Assembly (NCBI GenBank): GCA_036555755.1
Contig: DATBKS010000195.1
Coordinates: forward strand, 1 to 13,370
Length of the DNA stretch: 13,370 bases
Direction: 5' to 3'
Source: JAICJR01 sp036555755
GTDB lineage: Bacteria > Actinomycetota > Thermoleophilia > Solirubrobacterales > Thermoleophilaceae
The number at the start of each line of letters is the position of its first letter. Position 1 is the stretch's first letter. A program made the position numbers and the translations under genes. The notes beneath the pieces are model-generated. The model was not told where the DNA came from. It did not search any database and saw only the letters and a list, made by a program, of their open reading frames with translations. Shown here one piece after another: positions 1 through 7,740 of the stretch.

Positions 1-1
1 G

Positions 2-64
2 AGTAGCCACCAGGGAAAGAACCCGCTGGCCGTCCCGTACCGGGAGCGCGAGAAGTCGATCACG
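2..64 (+). other. Coding-like open frame upstream of and in phase with nuoD
   Basis: These 63 nt are open in the same frame as nuoD and join it without a stop. By hand count, 19 of 21 codons end in G or C, as expected for coding DNA here; the other two frames score clearly lower. There is no ATG, GTG or TTG in this frame before position 65. The stretch is therefore either the 3' part of a nuoC fused in frame to nuoD (as in E. coli nuoCD) or an N-terminal part of NuoD that begins outside the window. A different reading is that nuoC ends at the TAG at 4-6 in frame 1 and this is a leader, but the codon bias argues against that. Confidence 0.5.
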
Positions 65-1285
65 ATGGAGGCGCTCGACCAGGGTCAGGCGCCCGTCTAC
101 GGCACCGAGCTCGAGCGCGACACCGAGCTCTTCACGATCAATATCGGCCCGCACCACCCGGCAACGCACGGCGTGCTCCGCCTGCTGGTCACGCTCGAAG
201 GCGAGTACGTGCATGAGCTCACGCCGCTCATCGGCTACGTGCACACGGGCATCGAGAAGAGCTGCGAGGACCAGTCCTACTGGAAGGTCATCCCGTTCGT
301 CGAGCGGATGGACTACCTCTCCTACTACTTCAACGCGATGGCCTTCTGCATGGCCGTCGAGCGGCTGCTCGAGGTCCAGGTGCCGGAGCGCGCCCAGTAC
401 CTGCGCGTGATCCACATGGAACTGAACAGGATCTCGAGCCACCTGTTCTGGATGGCCACCTCGATCCTCGACTTCGGGGCGATCTCGTTCCTCTGGTGGG
501 GCATCCGCGACCGCGAGATGACGCTCGACCTGTTCGAGATGTCGAGCGGCCAGCGCATGCACCCGCGCTACTTCCAGGTGGGCGGCGTGATGGAGGACAT
601 CCCGCCGGGCTGGGAGCAGAAGGTGCGCGAGTTCATCAAGCGCATGCCGCCGCGGATCGAGCAGTACGAGGCGGTGCTCGACAAGAACGAGATCTTCCTC
701 CACCGCACGCGCAACGTCGGCATCGTCCCGACGCAGCGGCTGCTCGACTTGGGCGTCACCGGACCGCTGCTGCGCGCGTCCGGCCACTCGTGGGACCTGC
801 GCAAGGCCGCGCCCTACTCGGGTTACGAGAACTTCGACTTCAACGTGCCGGTGGGCACCGTCGGCGACCACTACGACCGCTACCGCGTGCGCATCGCCGA
901 GATGCGCGAGTCGCTGAAGATCATCGAGCAGGCGCTCGACGGCCTGCCCGAGGGTCCCTACATCACCGACAACCGCAAGATCGCGCTGCCCCCGCGCCAC
1001 GAACTGGCGACGAGCATGGAGGCGCTGATCCACCACTTCAAGCTCGTCACCGAGGGGTTCCGCGTGCCGCCGGGCGAGGCCTACGCGTCCGTCGAGTCGC
1101 CCCGCGGCGAGCTCGGCTGCTTCGTCGTCGCGGACGGTTCCTCGAAGCCCGCGCGCGTACATATGCGCGACCCCTCGTTCGTCAACCTGCAGTCGCTCAA
1201 GGACATGTCCGAGGGGACGCTGATCGCCGACCTGATCGCGTCCGTGGCGATGCTCGATCCGATCCTGGGAGGCATCGACCGGTGA
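65..1285 (+). CDS. nuoD: NADH-quinone oxidoreductase subunit D (49 kDa-type subunit)
   Basis: NuoD is the peripheral-arm subunit that, with NuoB and NuoH, forms the quinone reduction site of complex I. The 406-residue product matches the usual length of stand-alone NuoD. Near the N-terminus is GPHHPATHGVLRL with His35. The ERMDYL segment carries Tyr84. These correspond to the quinone-headgroup ligands His38 and Tyr87 of Thermus Nqo4, with the same spacing. Other family blocks are LRASG, PYSGYE, MRESLKIIEQAL, SARGELG-like SPRGELG (about 345-351) and DPSFVNLQSL near the C-terminus, ending in the typical LDPILGGIDR. ATG 65 is the first usual start codon in the window and gives an N-terminus like that of Nqo4. 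The frame stays open and coding-like to the window edge, so the true protein may be longer or fused to NuoC. Its TGA overlaps the GTG of nuoE by 4 nt. Confidence 0.95.
   Translation: MEALDQGQAPVYGTELERDTELFTINIGPHHPATHGVLRLLVTLEGEYVHELTPLIGYVHTGIEKSCEDQSYWKVIPFVERMDYLSYYFNAMAFCMAVERLLEVQVPERAQYLRVIHMELNRISSHLFWMATSILDFGAISFLWWGIRDREMTLDLFEMSSGQRMHPRYFQVGGVMEDIPPGWEQKVREFIKRMPPRIEQYEAVLDKNEIFLHRTRNVGIVPTQRLLDLGVTGPLLRASGHSWDLRKAAPYSGYENFDFNVPVGTVGDHYDRYRVRIAEMRESLKIIEQALDGLPEGPYITDNRKIALPPRHELATSMEALIHHFKLVTEGFRVPPGEAYASVESPRGELGCFVVADGSSKPARVHMRDPSFVNLQSLKDMSEGTLIADLIASVAMLDPILGGIDR
1267..1272 (+). promoter_or_regulatory. Ribosome binding site for nuoE
   Basis: GGGAGG lies inside the last codons of nuoD, 9 nt before the GTG at 1282. 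It supports the GTG start, which overlaps the nuoD stop, over the internal ATG at 1390. Confidence 0.6.
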
Positions 1286-1875
1286 GCAACTGGGACGCCC
1301 CCGCTGATCTCGCCAAGGATCCGGCTCTTGTTCCGGATCTCTCGTCGGTGGATGTTCCTCCGGAGCTCGAGCGCGAGATCCGCGATCACATGGCCAAGTA
1401 CCCGAACCACCGCTCGGCGGCGCTGCCGGCGCTCGAAGCGGCGCAGCGCATGTATGGGTGGTGTTCGCCCGAGGCAATCCAGCAGGTGGCCGCGGTGATG
1501 CAGGTCACGCCTGCGTACCTCTCGTCGATCACGACCTTCTACGACATGCTCAACACCCAGCCGCTCGGCCACCACCAGGTGTACGTGTGCACGAGCGTCG
1601 CCTGCAACCTGCGCAACGCGCAGGCGCTGCTCGAGGCGCTGCAGGAGGCGGGCGCGGACTACGACGACGCGAACATCCGCAGCTTCGAGTGTCTCGGCGC
1701 GTGCGACATGGCGCCGATGGCGTCGATCGACAACCGCTACGTCGGCCCCATCGACCCCGCGGAGGCGCCGGACGTGATCGCGGCGCTGAAGGAAGGCCGC
1801 CAGCCGCTGCCGGGGCGCGGACTCGGCGACGAGGGCTTCCGGCTGCCCTGGGACAAGGACGGTGCCGATGGCTGA
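1282..1875 (+). CDS. nuoE: NADH-quinone oxidoreductase subunit E (24 kDa-type 2Fe-2S subunit)
   Basis: NuoE carries the N1a 2Fe-2S cluster next to the FMN in the NADH-oxidising module, with NuoF. The 197-residue product has a helical N-terminal region with KYPNHRSAALPAL and the family block TPAYLSSITTFYDM. A thioredoxin-like domain follows. The ligands are Cys103 and Cys108 (CTSVAC) and Cys137 and Cys141 (CLGAC), the expected C-x4-C and C-x3-C pairs. The linker between the pairs is 28 residues, against 35 in the E. coli and Thermus proteins as I recall them, so a loop is shortened. The GTG start shares GTGA with the nuoD stop and has a good GGGAGG upstream. The first roughly 30 residues before the conserved domain are acidic and proline-rich and not recognisable. 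The 3' end overlaps nuoF by 8 nt. Confidence 0.93.
   Translation: MSNWDAPADLAKDPALVPDLSSVDVPPELEREIRDHMAKYPNHRSAALPALEAAQRMYGWCSPEAIQQVAAVMQVTPAYLSSITTFYDMLNTQPLGHHQVYVCTSVACNLRNAQALLEALQEAGADYDDANIRSFECLGACDMAPMASIDNRYVGPIDPAEAPDVIAALKEGRQPLPGRGLGDEGFRLPWDKDGADG
1855..1859 (+). promoter_or_regulatory. Ribosome binding site that selects the nuoF start
   Basis: AAGGA ends 8 nt before ATG 1868. It lies only 2 nt before the alternative in-frame GTG at 1862, too close to serve it, so ATG 1868 is the better start. Confidence 0.55.
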
Positions 1876-3184
1876 GACACGCGTGCTGCTCGAGAACATC
1901 GACGAGCCCGGCCTCAACACGATCGACGTGTACGAGCGCCTCGGCGGCTACAGCTCGATGCGCAAGGCGCTCACCGAGATGGAGCCCGAGGCGATCATCG
2001 AGGAGCTGAAGAACTCCGGCCTGCGCGGCCGCGGCGGCGCCGGCTTCTCGATGGGCATGAAGGCGAGCTTCATGCCCAAGGGCACGATGGACAAGTACCT
2101 CTGCTGCAACGCGGACGAGTCCGAGCCGGGCACCTTCAAGGACCGGCTGCTGATGCAGCGCAACCCGCACCGGCTGGTCGAGGGGATCATCATCGCCGCC
2201 GTCGCCGCCGGCGTGAACAAGGCCTTCATCTACATCCGCGGCGAATACGCCTTCGTGGCGGACATCCTCGACGCCGCCGTGAACGAGGCCTACGCCAAGG
2301 GCTACCTCGGCGAGGACATCCTCGGCACGGGCAACGACGTCGACCTGGTCGTGCACCGTGGCGCGGGCGCGTACATCTGCGGTGAGGAGACCGGCCTGCT
2401 CGACTCGCTCGAGGGCAAGCGCGGCAACCCGCGCCTCAAACCGCCGTTCCCCGCCAACCAGGGCCTCTACCAGGGGCCGACGCTGATCAACAACGTCGAG
2501 ACGCTCTTCAACGTGCCGCTCGTGATCGGCAAGGGCGCGGCCTGGTTCAAGGAGCACGGCACCGACCAGTCGTCGGGCACGAAGCTCGTGTCGGTGTCCG
2601 GCAATGTGCAGCGGCCGGGCAACTACGAGATCGAGCTCGGCATCCCGGCCCGCCAGATCATCTATGACCTGGCGGGCGGCCCGCCCCCGGGGCGCAAGGT
2701 CAAGTTCTGGTTCCCGGGTGGATCGTCGGCGCCGGTGCTGCTCGAGGAGGACCTCGACCGGCCGTACTCGTTCGAGTCGATGGCCGAGGCGGGCTCGATG
2801 CTCGGCTCCGGCGCGATCATCGTGGTGGACGACTCGGTGCCCGTCGTGTCCGTGGCGCTGCGGCTCGCCGAGTTCTACCGGCACGAGTCGTGCGGCAAGT
2901 GCGTCCCGTGCCGCGAGGGCACGAACTGGACGGTGAAGATGCTCGAGCGCATCGACTCCGGCGAGGCGACGCCGATGGACCTCGACATCCTCGCCAATGT
3001 CCAGACCAACATCATCGGCAACTGCCTCTGCGTGCTCGGCGACTCGATGGCGATGCCCGTCGGCTCGATGGTCAAGAAGTTCCGCGGCGAGTTCGAGCAG
3101 CACATCGAGCGCGCTCGCGAGGCGGCCGACCGGCTGAGCATCGAGATGGGCGTGGCGGCTCCCCCGGCCGACCAGGCGGCATAG
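1868..3184 (+). CDS. nuoF: NADH-quinone oxidoreductase subunit F (51 kDa-type, FMN/NADH-binding)
   Basis: NuoF oxidises NADH, holds the FMN and carries the N3 4Fe-4S cluster at the tip of the peripheral arm. The 438-residue product has the glycine-rich GRGGAGF (residues 54-60), then NADESEPG (81-88) that contacts NADH and FMN, then AYICGEETGLLDSLEG and RLKPPFPA, all diagnostic. The cluster ligands are Cys342, Cys345 and Cys348 (SCGKCVPCREGT) and, near the C-terminus, Cys388 in CVLGD; Cys386 is an extra cysteine two residues before. Length is normal for the family. ATG 1868 is chosen over GTG 1862 because of AAGGA spacing. The gene overlaps the end of nuoE by 8 nt. Its TAG lies next to the Shine-Dalgarno of nuoG, 11 nt before that start. 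The C-terminal dozen residues are Ala/Pro-rich and not conserved. Confidence 0.97.
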   Translation: MAETRVLLENIDEPGLNTIDVYERLGGYSSMRKALTEMEPEAIIEELKNSGLRGRGGAGFSMGMKASFMPKGTMDKYLCCNADESEPGTFKDRLLMQRNPHRLVEGIIIAAVAAGVNKAFIYIRGEYAFVADILDAAVNEAYAKGYLGEDILGTGNDVDLVVHRGAGAYICGEETGLLDSLEGKRGNPRLKPPFPANQGLYQGPTLINNVETLFNVPLVIGKGAAWFKEHGTDQSSGTKLVSVSGNVQRPGNYEIELGIPARQIIYDLAGGPPPGRKVKFWFPGGSSAPVLLEEDLDRPYSFESMAEAGSMLGSGAIIVVDDSVPVVSVALRLAEFYRHESCGKCVPCREGTNWTVKMLERIDSGEATPMDLDILANVQTNIIGNCLCVLGDSMAMPVGSMVKKFRGEFEQHIERAREAADRLSIEMGVAAPPADQAA

Positions 3185-3188
3185 GAGA
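3183..3188 (+). promoter_or_regulatory. Ribosome binding site that selects the nuoG start
   Basis: AGGAGA overlaps the nuoF stop codon and ends 7 nt before GTG 3196. It is 28 nt from the alternative ATG at 3217, so the GTG is favoured. Confidence 0.6.
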
Positions 3189-3195
3189 CCGACCG

Positions 3196-5664
3196 GTGCC
3201 GAGACCAGAGCCCAAGATGATCACCTTCGAGATCGACGGCCGCGAGGTGCAGGCGGCGGAGGGCACGATGCTCGTGGACGCCGCCAAGCAGGGCGACGTC
3301 GAGATCCCCTACTTCTGTTACGAGCCGAAGCTCGGCCAGCCGGTGGGCGCGTGCCGCATGTGCCTCGTCGAGATCGAGGGCATGCCGAAGCTCCAGACGA
3401 GCTGCTCCACGCCCGTCAAGGAGGGCATGGTGGTCATCACCACCTCCGATCGCGTGAAGGAGGCGCAGAACGCGATCGTCGAGTTCCTGCTGGTGAACCA
3501 TCCGCTCGACTGCCCCGTGTGCGACAAGGGCGGCGAGTGCCCGCTGCAGGACATCTCCTACGGCTGGGGCCCGGGCCGCTCGCGCTTCATCGAGCCCAAG
3601 CGCCACTTCGAGAAGCCGCTTGAGATCTCGCCTCTCGTGGCGATCGACCGCGAGCGCTGCATCCTCTGCTACCGCTGCGTGCGGTTCTCGCAGGAGGTGG
3701 CCGAGGACTACCAGCTCGTCTTCCTCGAGCGCGGCGACCACACCTTCGTCGGCACACACGACGGGCACCCGTACGTCGCGCCGTTCAGCGGCAACATCAT
3801 CGAGCTCTGCCCGGTGGGCGCTTTGACGTCCACCGCCTACCGCTTCCGCGCGCGGCCGTGGGACATCGAGGACGCCGGCTCCGTCTGCCTGCTCTGCCCG
3901 TCGCAGTGCAACGTCAAGTTCACGACGCGCGACGACACGAAGATCATGCGCGTCCTCGCCCGCGACCACAGCGAGGTGGACGACGGCTGGCTCTGCGACA
4001 AGGGCCGCTTCGGCTACCAGGCCATTCATTCCGCGGACCGAATCACCGCGCCGATGGTGCGCGACGGTGGCCAGCTGCGCGAGGTGTCGTGGGAGCGCGC
4101 GCTTGACAGCGCGGCGGGCGCTCTGCGCCGCGCGGGTGAGAAGACGGCTGCGCTGGTCGGCGGCGAGGCCACCAACGAGGAGGGCTTCCTCATCCAGCGA
4201 CTGATGCGCGACGCGCTCGGCTCGCCGAACTTCGACTCCCGTTCCAACGGCCTGCTCGACCCCGGCCAGGCGAAGTCGCTCGCGCGTCCTGACTTCGCCG
4301 CCAAGGTCTCCGACATCGACTACGCGGAGTCGATCCTCGTGCTCGACACGAGCCTCGTCGACGAGGCGCCGATCCTCGACCTGCGCGTGCGCAAGGCGGT
4401 GCGCCGCAACCAGGCGAAGCTCGTGGTGGCCACCAGCGCCCCCGGCACCCTGGATCCGAACGCCGACGTGGTGCTGCGCTTCGCTCCCGGCGCCACCGAA
4501 GGGCTGCTGTGGGGCCTGGCCGGCGCGATCGCCGGCGGCGCCGACGCCGACCTCGAGAAGCTTGCCCGCCGCTCGGGCGCCGACCCCGAGGGCCTGCGTG
4601 CCGCCGCCGAGCTGCTCGGCGCGAGCGGCTCCAGCGTGATCCTCTGGGGCGAGCGCCTGTCACACGGCGAGCGCGGCCACAATGCCGTCGCCGCGCTGCT
4701 CGCCTTCGGGCGCCGCTGTGGCGTCGACAGCGCGGACGACGCCGGACTGATCGAGGTGCCCGCCGGCACCAACTCGCGCGGCCTGCGCGAAGTGGGCTGC
4801 CTGCCCAACCTCGGCCCGGGGCTCACCACCCCGAGCGCGACCGGCATGGGCGCGGCTCAGATCCCCGGCGGCGGCTTTTCGACGCTGCTGCTCTTCCAGG
4901 CCGACCCGCTGCGCACCCACCCGGATCCGCAGGCCTGGGAGAACGCCCTCGACTCCGCCACCAGCGTGCTCGCGTTCGCCGACTTCGTCACGCCGGCGCT
5001 CGAGGAGCACGCCACCGTCGTCTTTCCCGCCGAGTCCTACGCCGAGAAGGAGGGCACAGTCACGCACACCGACGGCCGCCTCCAGCGCGTGCGCCAGGCG
5101 ATCGCGCATCCGGGAGAGGTCCGCTCCGGCTGGGCGGTGCTCGCAGAGCTGAGCGCCCGGCTCGGCATTCCGCTGCCCGTGCCCACGATGCCGGGCATCT
5201 TCAACGAGCTCGCCGGGACCGTCGCCTTCTACGCCGACCTCACGCTCGAGGAGATCGGCGGGCGCGGCGTGCGCTGGCAGGAGCGCGAGCAGGCCTCGGC
5301 ACTCGAGGCCGTGCCGCTGCCCGACACCGAGCTCGAAAAGCCGCCGAAGCTGCCGGACGAGGGGCTGCGCCTCGGCACGGTGCCATCGCTCTGGTCGGGG
5401 CGCGAGACCCAGCACGCCACCGTGCTGCGCTTCCTCGCCCCCCAGCAGACGCTCGAGATCTCGATCCAGGACGCCCAGCGCCTCGGCCTGTCCACGGGCG
5501 ACGAGGTGAGCGTGTCGGTGGACGGGCGCAGCGTTCGCGCCCGCGCGCGCGTTCACGATCCGGTTCCGCCCGGAAGCGTCTTCCTCGTGGAGGGCACCGA
5601 GACCGACAACGCCACCGCGCTGATGAACGGGCTGCCGCGGACGGTGGAGGTGACGAAGGCTTGA
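3196..5664 (+). CDS. nuoG: NADH-quinone oxidoreductase subunit G (75 kDa-type iron-sulphur subunit)
   Basis: NuoG carries several clusters of the electron wire from FMN toward quinone, plus a molybdopterin-oxidoreductase-like domain that no longer binds Mo. The 822-residue product shows, in order: a ferredoxin-type 2Fe-2S domain (Cys41, 53, 56, 70; N1b); the His-Cys 4Fe-4S motif with His102, Cys106, Cys109 and Cys115 (N5); Cys155, 158, 161 and 205 (N4, CILCYRC and CPVGAL); and Cys231, 234, 238 and 267 (CLLCPSQC then LCDKGRF). The last set is the optional N7 cluster known from E. coli and Thermus. The rest is a molybdopterin-oxidoreductase fold ending in an aspartate-decarboxylase-like domain (from about 745) with LEISIQDAQRLGLSTGDEV. 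GTG 3196 is chosen from AGGAGA; ATG 3217 would remove 7 residues without harm. The gene overlaps nuoH by 4 nt. Confidence 0.96.
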   Translation: MPRPEPKMITFEIDGREVQAAEGTMLVDAAKQGDVEIPYFCYEPKLGQPVGACRMCLVEIEGMPKLQTSCSTPVKEGMVVITTSDRVKEAQNAIVEFLLVNHPLDCPVCDKGGECPLQDISYGWGPGRSRFIEPKRHFEKPLEISPLVAIDRERCILCYRCVRFSQEVAEDYQLVFLERGDHTFVGTHDGHPYVAPFSGNIIELCPVGALTSTAYRFRARPWDIEDAGSVCLLCPSQCNVKFTTRDDTKIMRVLARDHSEVDDGWLCDKGRFGYQAIHSADRITAPMVRDGGQLREVSWERALDSAAGALRRAGEKTAALVGGEATNEEGFLIQRLMRDALGSPNFDSRSNGLLDPGQAKSLARPDFAAKVSDIDYAESILVLDTSLVDEAPILDLRVRKAVRRNQAKLVVATSAPGTLDPNADVVLRFAPGATEGLLWGLAGAIAGGADADLEKLARRSGADPEGLRAAAELLGASGSSVILWGERLSHGERGHNAVAALLAFGRRCGVDSADDAGLIEVPAGTNSRGLREVGCLPNLGPGLTTPSATGMGAAQIPGGGFSTLLLFQADPLRTHPDPQAWENALDSATSVLAFADFVTPALEEHATVVFPAESYAEKEGTVTHTDGRLQRVRQAIAHPGEVRSGWAVLAELSARLGIPLPVPTMPGIFNELAGTVAFYADLTLEEIGGRGVRWQEREQASALEAVPLPDTELEKPPKLPDEGLRLGTVPSLWSGRETQHATVLRFLAPQQTLEISIQDAQRLGLSTGDEVSVSVDGRSVRARARVHDPVPPGSVFLVEGTETDNATALMNGLPRTVEVTKA
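5646..5650 (+). promoter_or_regulatory. Ribosome binding site for nuoH (TTG start)
   Basis: GGAGG within the last nuoG codons lies 10 nt before TTG 5661, slightly long but usable. GAAGG at 5655-5659 is too close. No comparable purine tract precedes the alternative GTG 5703 or ATG 5706. Confidence 0.45.
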
Positions 5665-6665
5665 TCGTCCTCGCCGACGTCAACTACGTCGAGAGCACGC
5701 TCGTGATGATCATCAAGTCGCTGGTGATCTTCCTGTTCGTGCTGCAGGTGGTGCCGCTGATCCTGCTGCTCGAGCGCAAGCTGCTCGGCCGCTTCCAGTC
5801 GCGCATCGGGCCGAACCGCGTCGGCCCCTACGGCCTGCTCCAGCCGCTCGCCGACGTGCTCAAGCTGCTGTCGAAGGAGAACTCGGTGCCGAACACCGCG
5901 GTGCCCTGGATGATGGCGCTCGCCCCGGTGATCTCGATCTTCTGCGCGGTGGTCACGCTCGCGATCATCCCGTTCGGCGACAACGGCGCCTGGGGCGGCA
6001 ACTTCGGCCTCTACGGCATCGACGTCCCGATCGGCATCCTCTTCTACTTCGCCTTCGGCGCGCTCGCCTTCTACGCGCTGATGCTCGGGGGCTGGGCGTC
6101 GGGCTCGAAGTACTCGTTCCTCGGCGCGATGCGCTCCGCGGCGCAGCTCATCTCGTACGAGATCGCGCTCGGCCTGTCGCTGCTCGGCGTGGTGATCCAG
6201 GCGCAATCGATGTCGCTCACCGAGATCATCGACGCGCAGCACGCCCTCTGGTACGTGGTGCCTCAGTTCATCGGCTTCTGCATCTTCATGGTGGCCGGCT
6301 TCGCCGAGACCAACCGCCCGCCGTTCGACCTCGCCGAGGGCGACTCGGAGATCGTCGGCGGCTTCAACACCGAGTTCGGCGGCATGCGCTTCGGCTCGTT
6401 CTTCATGGCCGAGTACATCAACATGATCGTCATAGCCGGCATCGCCACCGCGGCCTTCCTCGGCGGCTGGCACGGTCCGGGGCCCGCGGCGCTCGGCCCG
6501 CTCTGGACGATCCTCAAGATGCTGTTCTTCATCGTCCTGTTCATCTGGGTGCGCGCCACCCTGCCGCGGCTGCGCTACGACCAGCTGATGTCGTTCGGCT
6601 GGAAGGTGCTGCTGCCGCTCGCAACGCTCAATGTTCTCGTCACCGCAATCCTCGTAGCCACATGA
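5661..6665 (+). CDS. nuoH: NADH-quinone oxidoreductase subunit H (ND1-type membrane subunit)
   Basis: NuoH anchors the peripheral arm in the membrane, forms most of the quinone-access channel and links quinone chemistry to the proton channels. The 334-residue product is mostly hydrophobic, with about eight membrane helices. Family blocks are ERKLLGRFQSRIGPNRVGP after the first helix, QPLADVLKLLSKE, GGWASGSKYSFLGAMRSAAQLISYE, and the charged loop AETNRPPFDLAEGDSEIVGG followed by FNTEFGGMRFG. The acidic loop that faces the quinone cavity is therefore kept. The start is read as TTG 5661, which forms a TTGA overlap with the nuoG stop and keeps the full first helix. GTG 5703 or ATG 5706 would shorten the N-terminus by 14 or 15 residues and cannot be excluded. 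It ends in ATGA shared with nuoI. Confidence 0.95.
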   Translation: MIVLADVNYVESTLVMIIKSLVIFLFVLQVVPLILLLERKLLGRFQSRIGPNRVGPYGLLQPLADVLKLLSKENSVPNTAVPWMMALAPVISIFCAVVTLAIIPFGDNGAWGGNFGLYGIDVPIGILFYFAFGALAFYALMLGGWASGSKYSFLGAMRSAAQLISYEIALGLSLLGVVIQAQSMSLTEIIDAQHALWYVVPQFIGFCIFMVAGFAETNRPPFDLAEGDSEIVGGFNTEFGGMRFGSFFMAEYINMIVIAGIATAAFLGGWHGPGPAALGPLWTILKMLFFIVLFIWVRATLPRLRYDQLMSFGWKVLLPLATLNVLVTAILVAT

Positions 6666-7198
6666 CCACATACGACCCCACAGCAGACGTCATCGAAGTC
6701 GGCCGCGGCCCGAACCCGGGCGGCCCGGCGTCGATCTACCGCGTGTTCGGCGAGACCCTGCGCGGCCTGAAGACGACCCTCGGCCGCGTGGTCGAGGGCC
6801 CCGTGACGCTCGAGTACCCCGAGCAGAAGACGCCGGTGTACCCGCGCTTCCGCGGCCGCCACAAGCTGCATCGCTTCGAGGACTCGGGCCTCGAGAAATG
6901 TGTGGGCTGCTCGCTCTGCGCCGCCGCCTGTCCGGCCGAGTGCATCCGCGTGGTGGCCGCCGAGAACACGCCCGAGCACCAGGTGTCGGCCGGCGAGCGC
7001 TACGCCGCGGTCTACGAGATCAACATGACGCGCTGCATCTTCTGCGGCTACTGCGAGGTGGCCTGCCCGTTCGACGCGATCACGATGGGGAACGACTACG
7101 AGCTCGCGGACTACACGCGCTCCGACCTCGTGTTCACCAAGGAGATGCTGCTCGCCGACCCGCTCGAGAAGGCGCCGCTGCGGAGGGAGGGCGAGTGA
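6662..7198 (+). CDS. nuoI: NADH-quinone oxidoreductase subunit I (TYKY-type, two 4Fe-4S clusters)
   Basis: NuoI carries clusters N6a and N6b, which pass electrons from NuoG toward N2 in NuoB. The 178-residue product has an N-terminal amphipathic part with GETLRGLKTTLGR, the family block EYPEQKTPVYPRFRGRHKL, and two ferredoxin motifs. These are Cys80, 83, 86 with Cys90-Pro (CVGCSLCAAACP) and Cys125, 128, 131 with Cys135-Pro (CIFCGYCEVACP). After them comes the conserved DAI, then FTKEMLL. All eight ligands are present. The ATG overlaps the nuoH stop as ATGA. I see no good Shine-Dalgarno before it, so its translation probably depends on coupling to nuoH. The first 20 residues are not conserved. 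It ends in GTGA shared with nuoJ. Confidence 0.97.
   Translation: MTTYDPTADVIEVGRGPNPGGPASIYRVFGETLRGLKTTLGRVVEGPVTLEYPEQKTPVYPRFRGRHKLHRFEDSGLEKCVGCSLCAAACPAECIRVVAAENTPEHQVSAGERYAAVYEINMTRCIFCGYCEVACPFDAITMGNDYELADYTRSDLVFTKEMLLADPLEKAPLRREGE
7182..7186 (+). promoter_or_regulatory. Ribosome binding site for nuoJ
   Basis: GGAGG within the purine run at 7182-7190 lies 8 nt before GTG 7195 and supports that start, which overlaps the nuoI stop. Confidence 0.6.
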
Positions 7199-7740
7199 TC
7201 TTCGAGGACATCGTCTTCTTCATCGCGGCCATCGGCGCGCTGGCCGGCGCCGCGGGCGTTGTCCTGTTGAGAAATCCCTTCTACAGCGTGCTGTCGCTTG
7301 TCGGGCACCTGTTCTTCCTCGCCGTGCTGTTCCTGCTGCTCAACGCGCAGTTCCTCGCCGCGGCCCAACTGATCGTCTACGCGGGCGCGGTGATGGTGCT
7401 GTACGTGTTCGTCGTCGCCTACATCGGCGGCGCGGAGGAGCCGCTCGGTCAGGACATCCCCGGGCTCAAGCCGCTAGGCATTCTGTTCGCGGTCTGCCTG
7501 CTTGCCGAGCTGTGCATCGCCGTGATCGGCTCCGGCCTGCACGCGCTCGACACCCACGGCGCGGACATCGGCAGCGGCTTCGGCACCCCGAGCCAGATCG
7601 GCTCGCTCCTGCTCAACCAGTTCCTGATCCCGTTCGAGGCGGCGTCCTACCTGCTGCTGATCGCGGCCGTCGGCGCGCTCGTGCTGGCGCGCAAGCGGCG
7701 CGGCTTCGAGGAGCTCACCGGGGAGGGCGGCCCGGCGTGA
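7195..7740 (+). CDS. nuoJ: NADH-quinone oxidoreductase subunit J (ND6-type membrane subunit)
   Basis: NuoJ lies between NuoH and NuoK in the membrane arm. Its third helix changes shape in the coupling cycle of complex I. The 181-residue product has about five membrane helices. The diagnostic part is RNPFYSVLSLVGH followed by FLAAAQLIVYAGAVMVLYVF, the conserved TM3 segment. A hydrophilic stretch (GGAEEPLGQDIPG) follows. The C-terminal part ends with LLLIAAVGALVLARKRR, the usual last helix. Length is within the family range. The GTG start makes a GTGA overlap with nuoI and has a strong GGAGG. It ends in GTGA shared with nuoK. The acidic residue often found before TM3 in other NuoJ proteins is glutamine here, which I consider normal variation. 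Confidence 0.94.
   Translation: MIFEDIVFFIAAIGALAGAAGVVLLRNPFYSVLSLVGHLFFLAVLFLLLNAQFLAAAQLIVYAGAVMVLYVFVVAYIGGAEEPLGQDIPGLKPLGILFAVCLLAELCIAVIGSGLHALDTHGADIGSGFGTPSQIGSLLLNQFLIPFEAASYLLLIAAVGALVLARKRRGFEELTGEGGPA
7722..7726 (+). promoter_or_regulatory. Ribosome binding site for nuoK
   Basis: GGAGG within GGGGAGGG lies 10 nt before GTG 7737, inside the last codons of nuoJ. Confidence 0.5.

Noticed and set aside
496..1281. Upstream extension of the nuoE frame through nuoD
   Set aside because: The frame is open but translates to Arg/Ala/Gly-rich nonsense. Protein-like sequence starts at GTG 1282.
1550..3103. Minus-strand open frame of 517 codons opposite nuoE and nuoF
   Set aside because: Low-complexity His/Arg/Glu/Val composition and no family motif. 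It is a shadow of the biased third codon positions of nuoF.
2890..3195. Extension of nuoG upstream into nuoF
   Set aside because: The upstream frame is Arg/Gly-rich and overlaps the cysteine-bearing end of NuoF. AGGAGA sets the start at GTG 3196.
4509..5660. Upstream extension of the nuoH frame through nuoG
   Set aside because: Arg-rich shadow of nuoG. The NuoH-like sequence starts at about TTG 5661.
7345..7380. Absence of the acidic residue before TM3 in NuoJ (Gln instead)
   Set aside because: I recall similar glutamine-containing versions in other bacteria, so I do not regard it as unusual.
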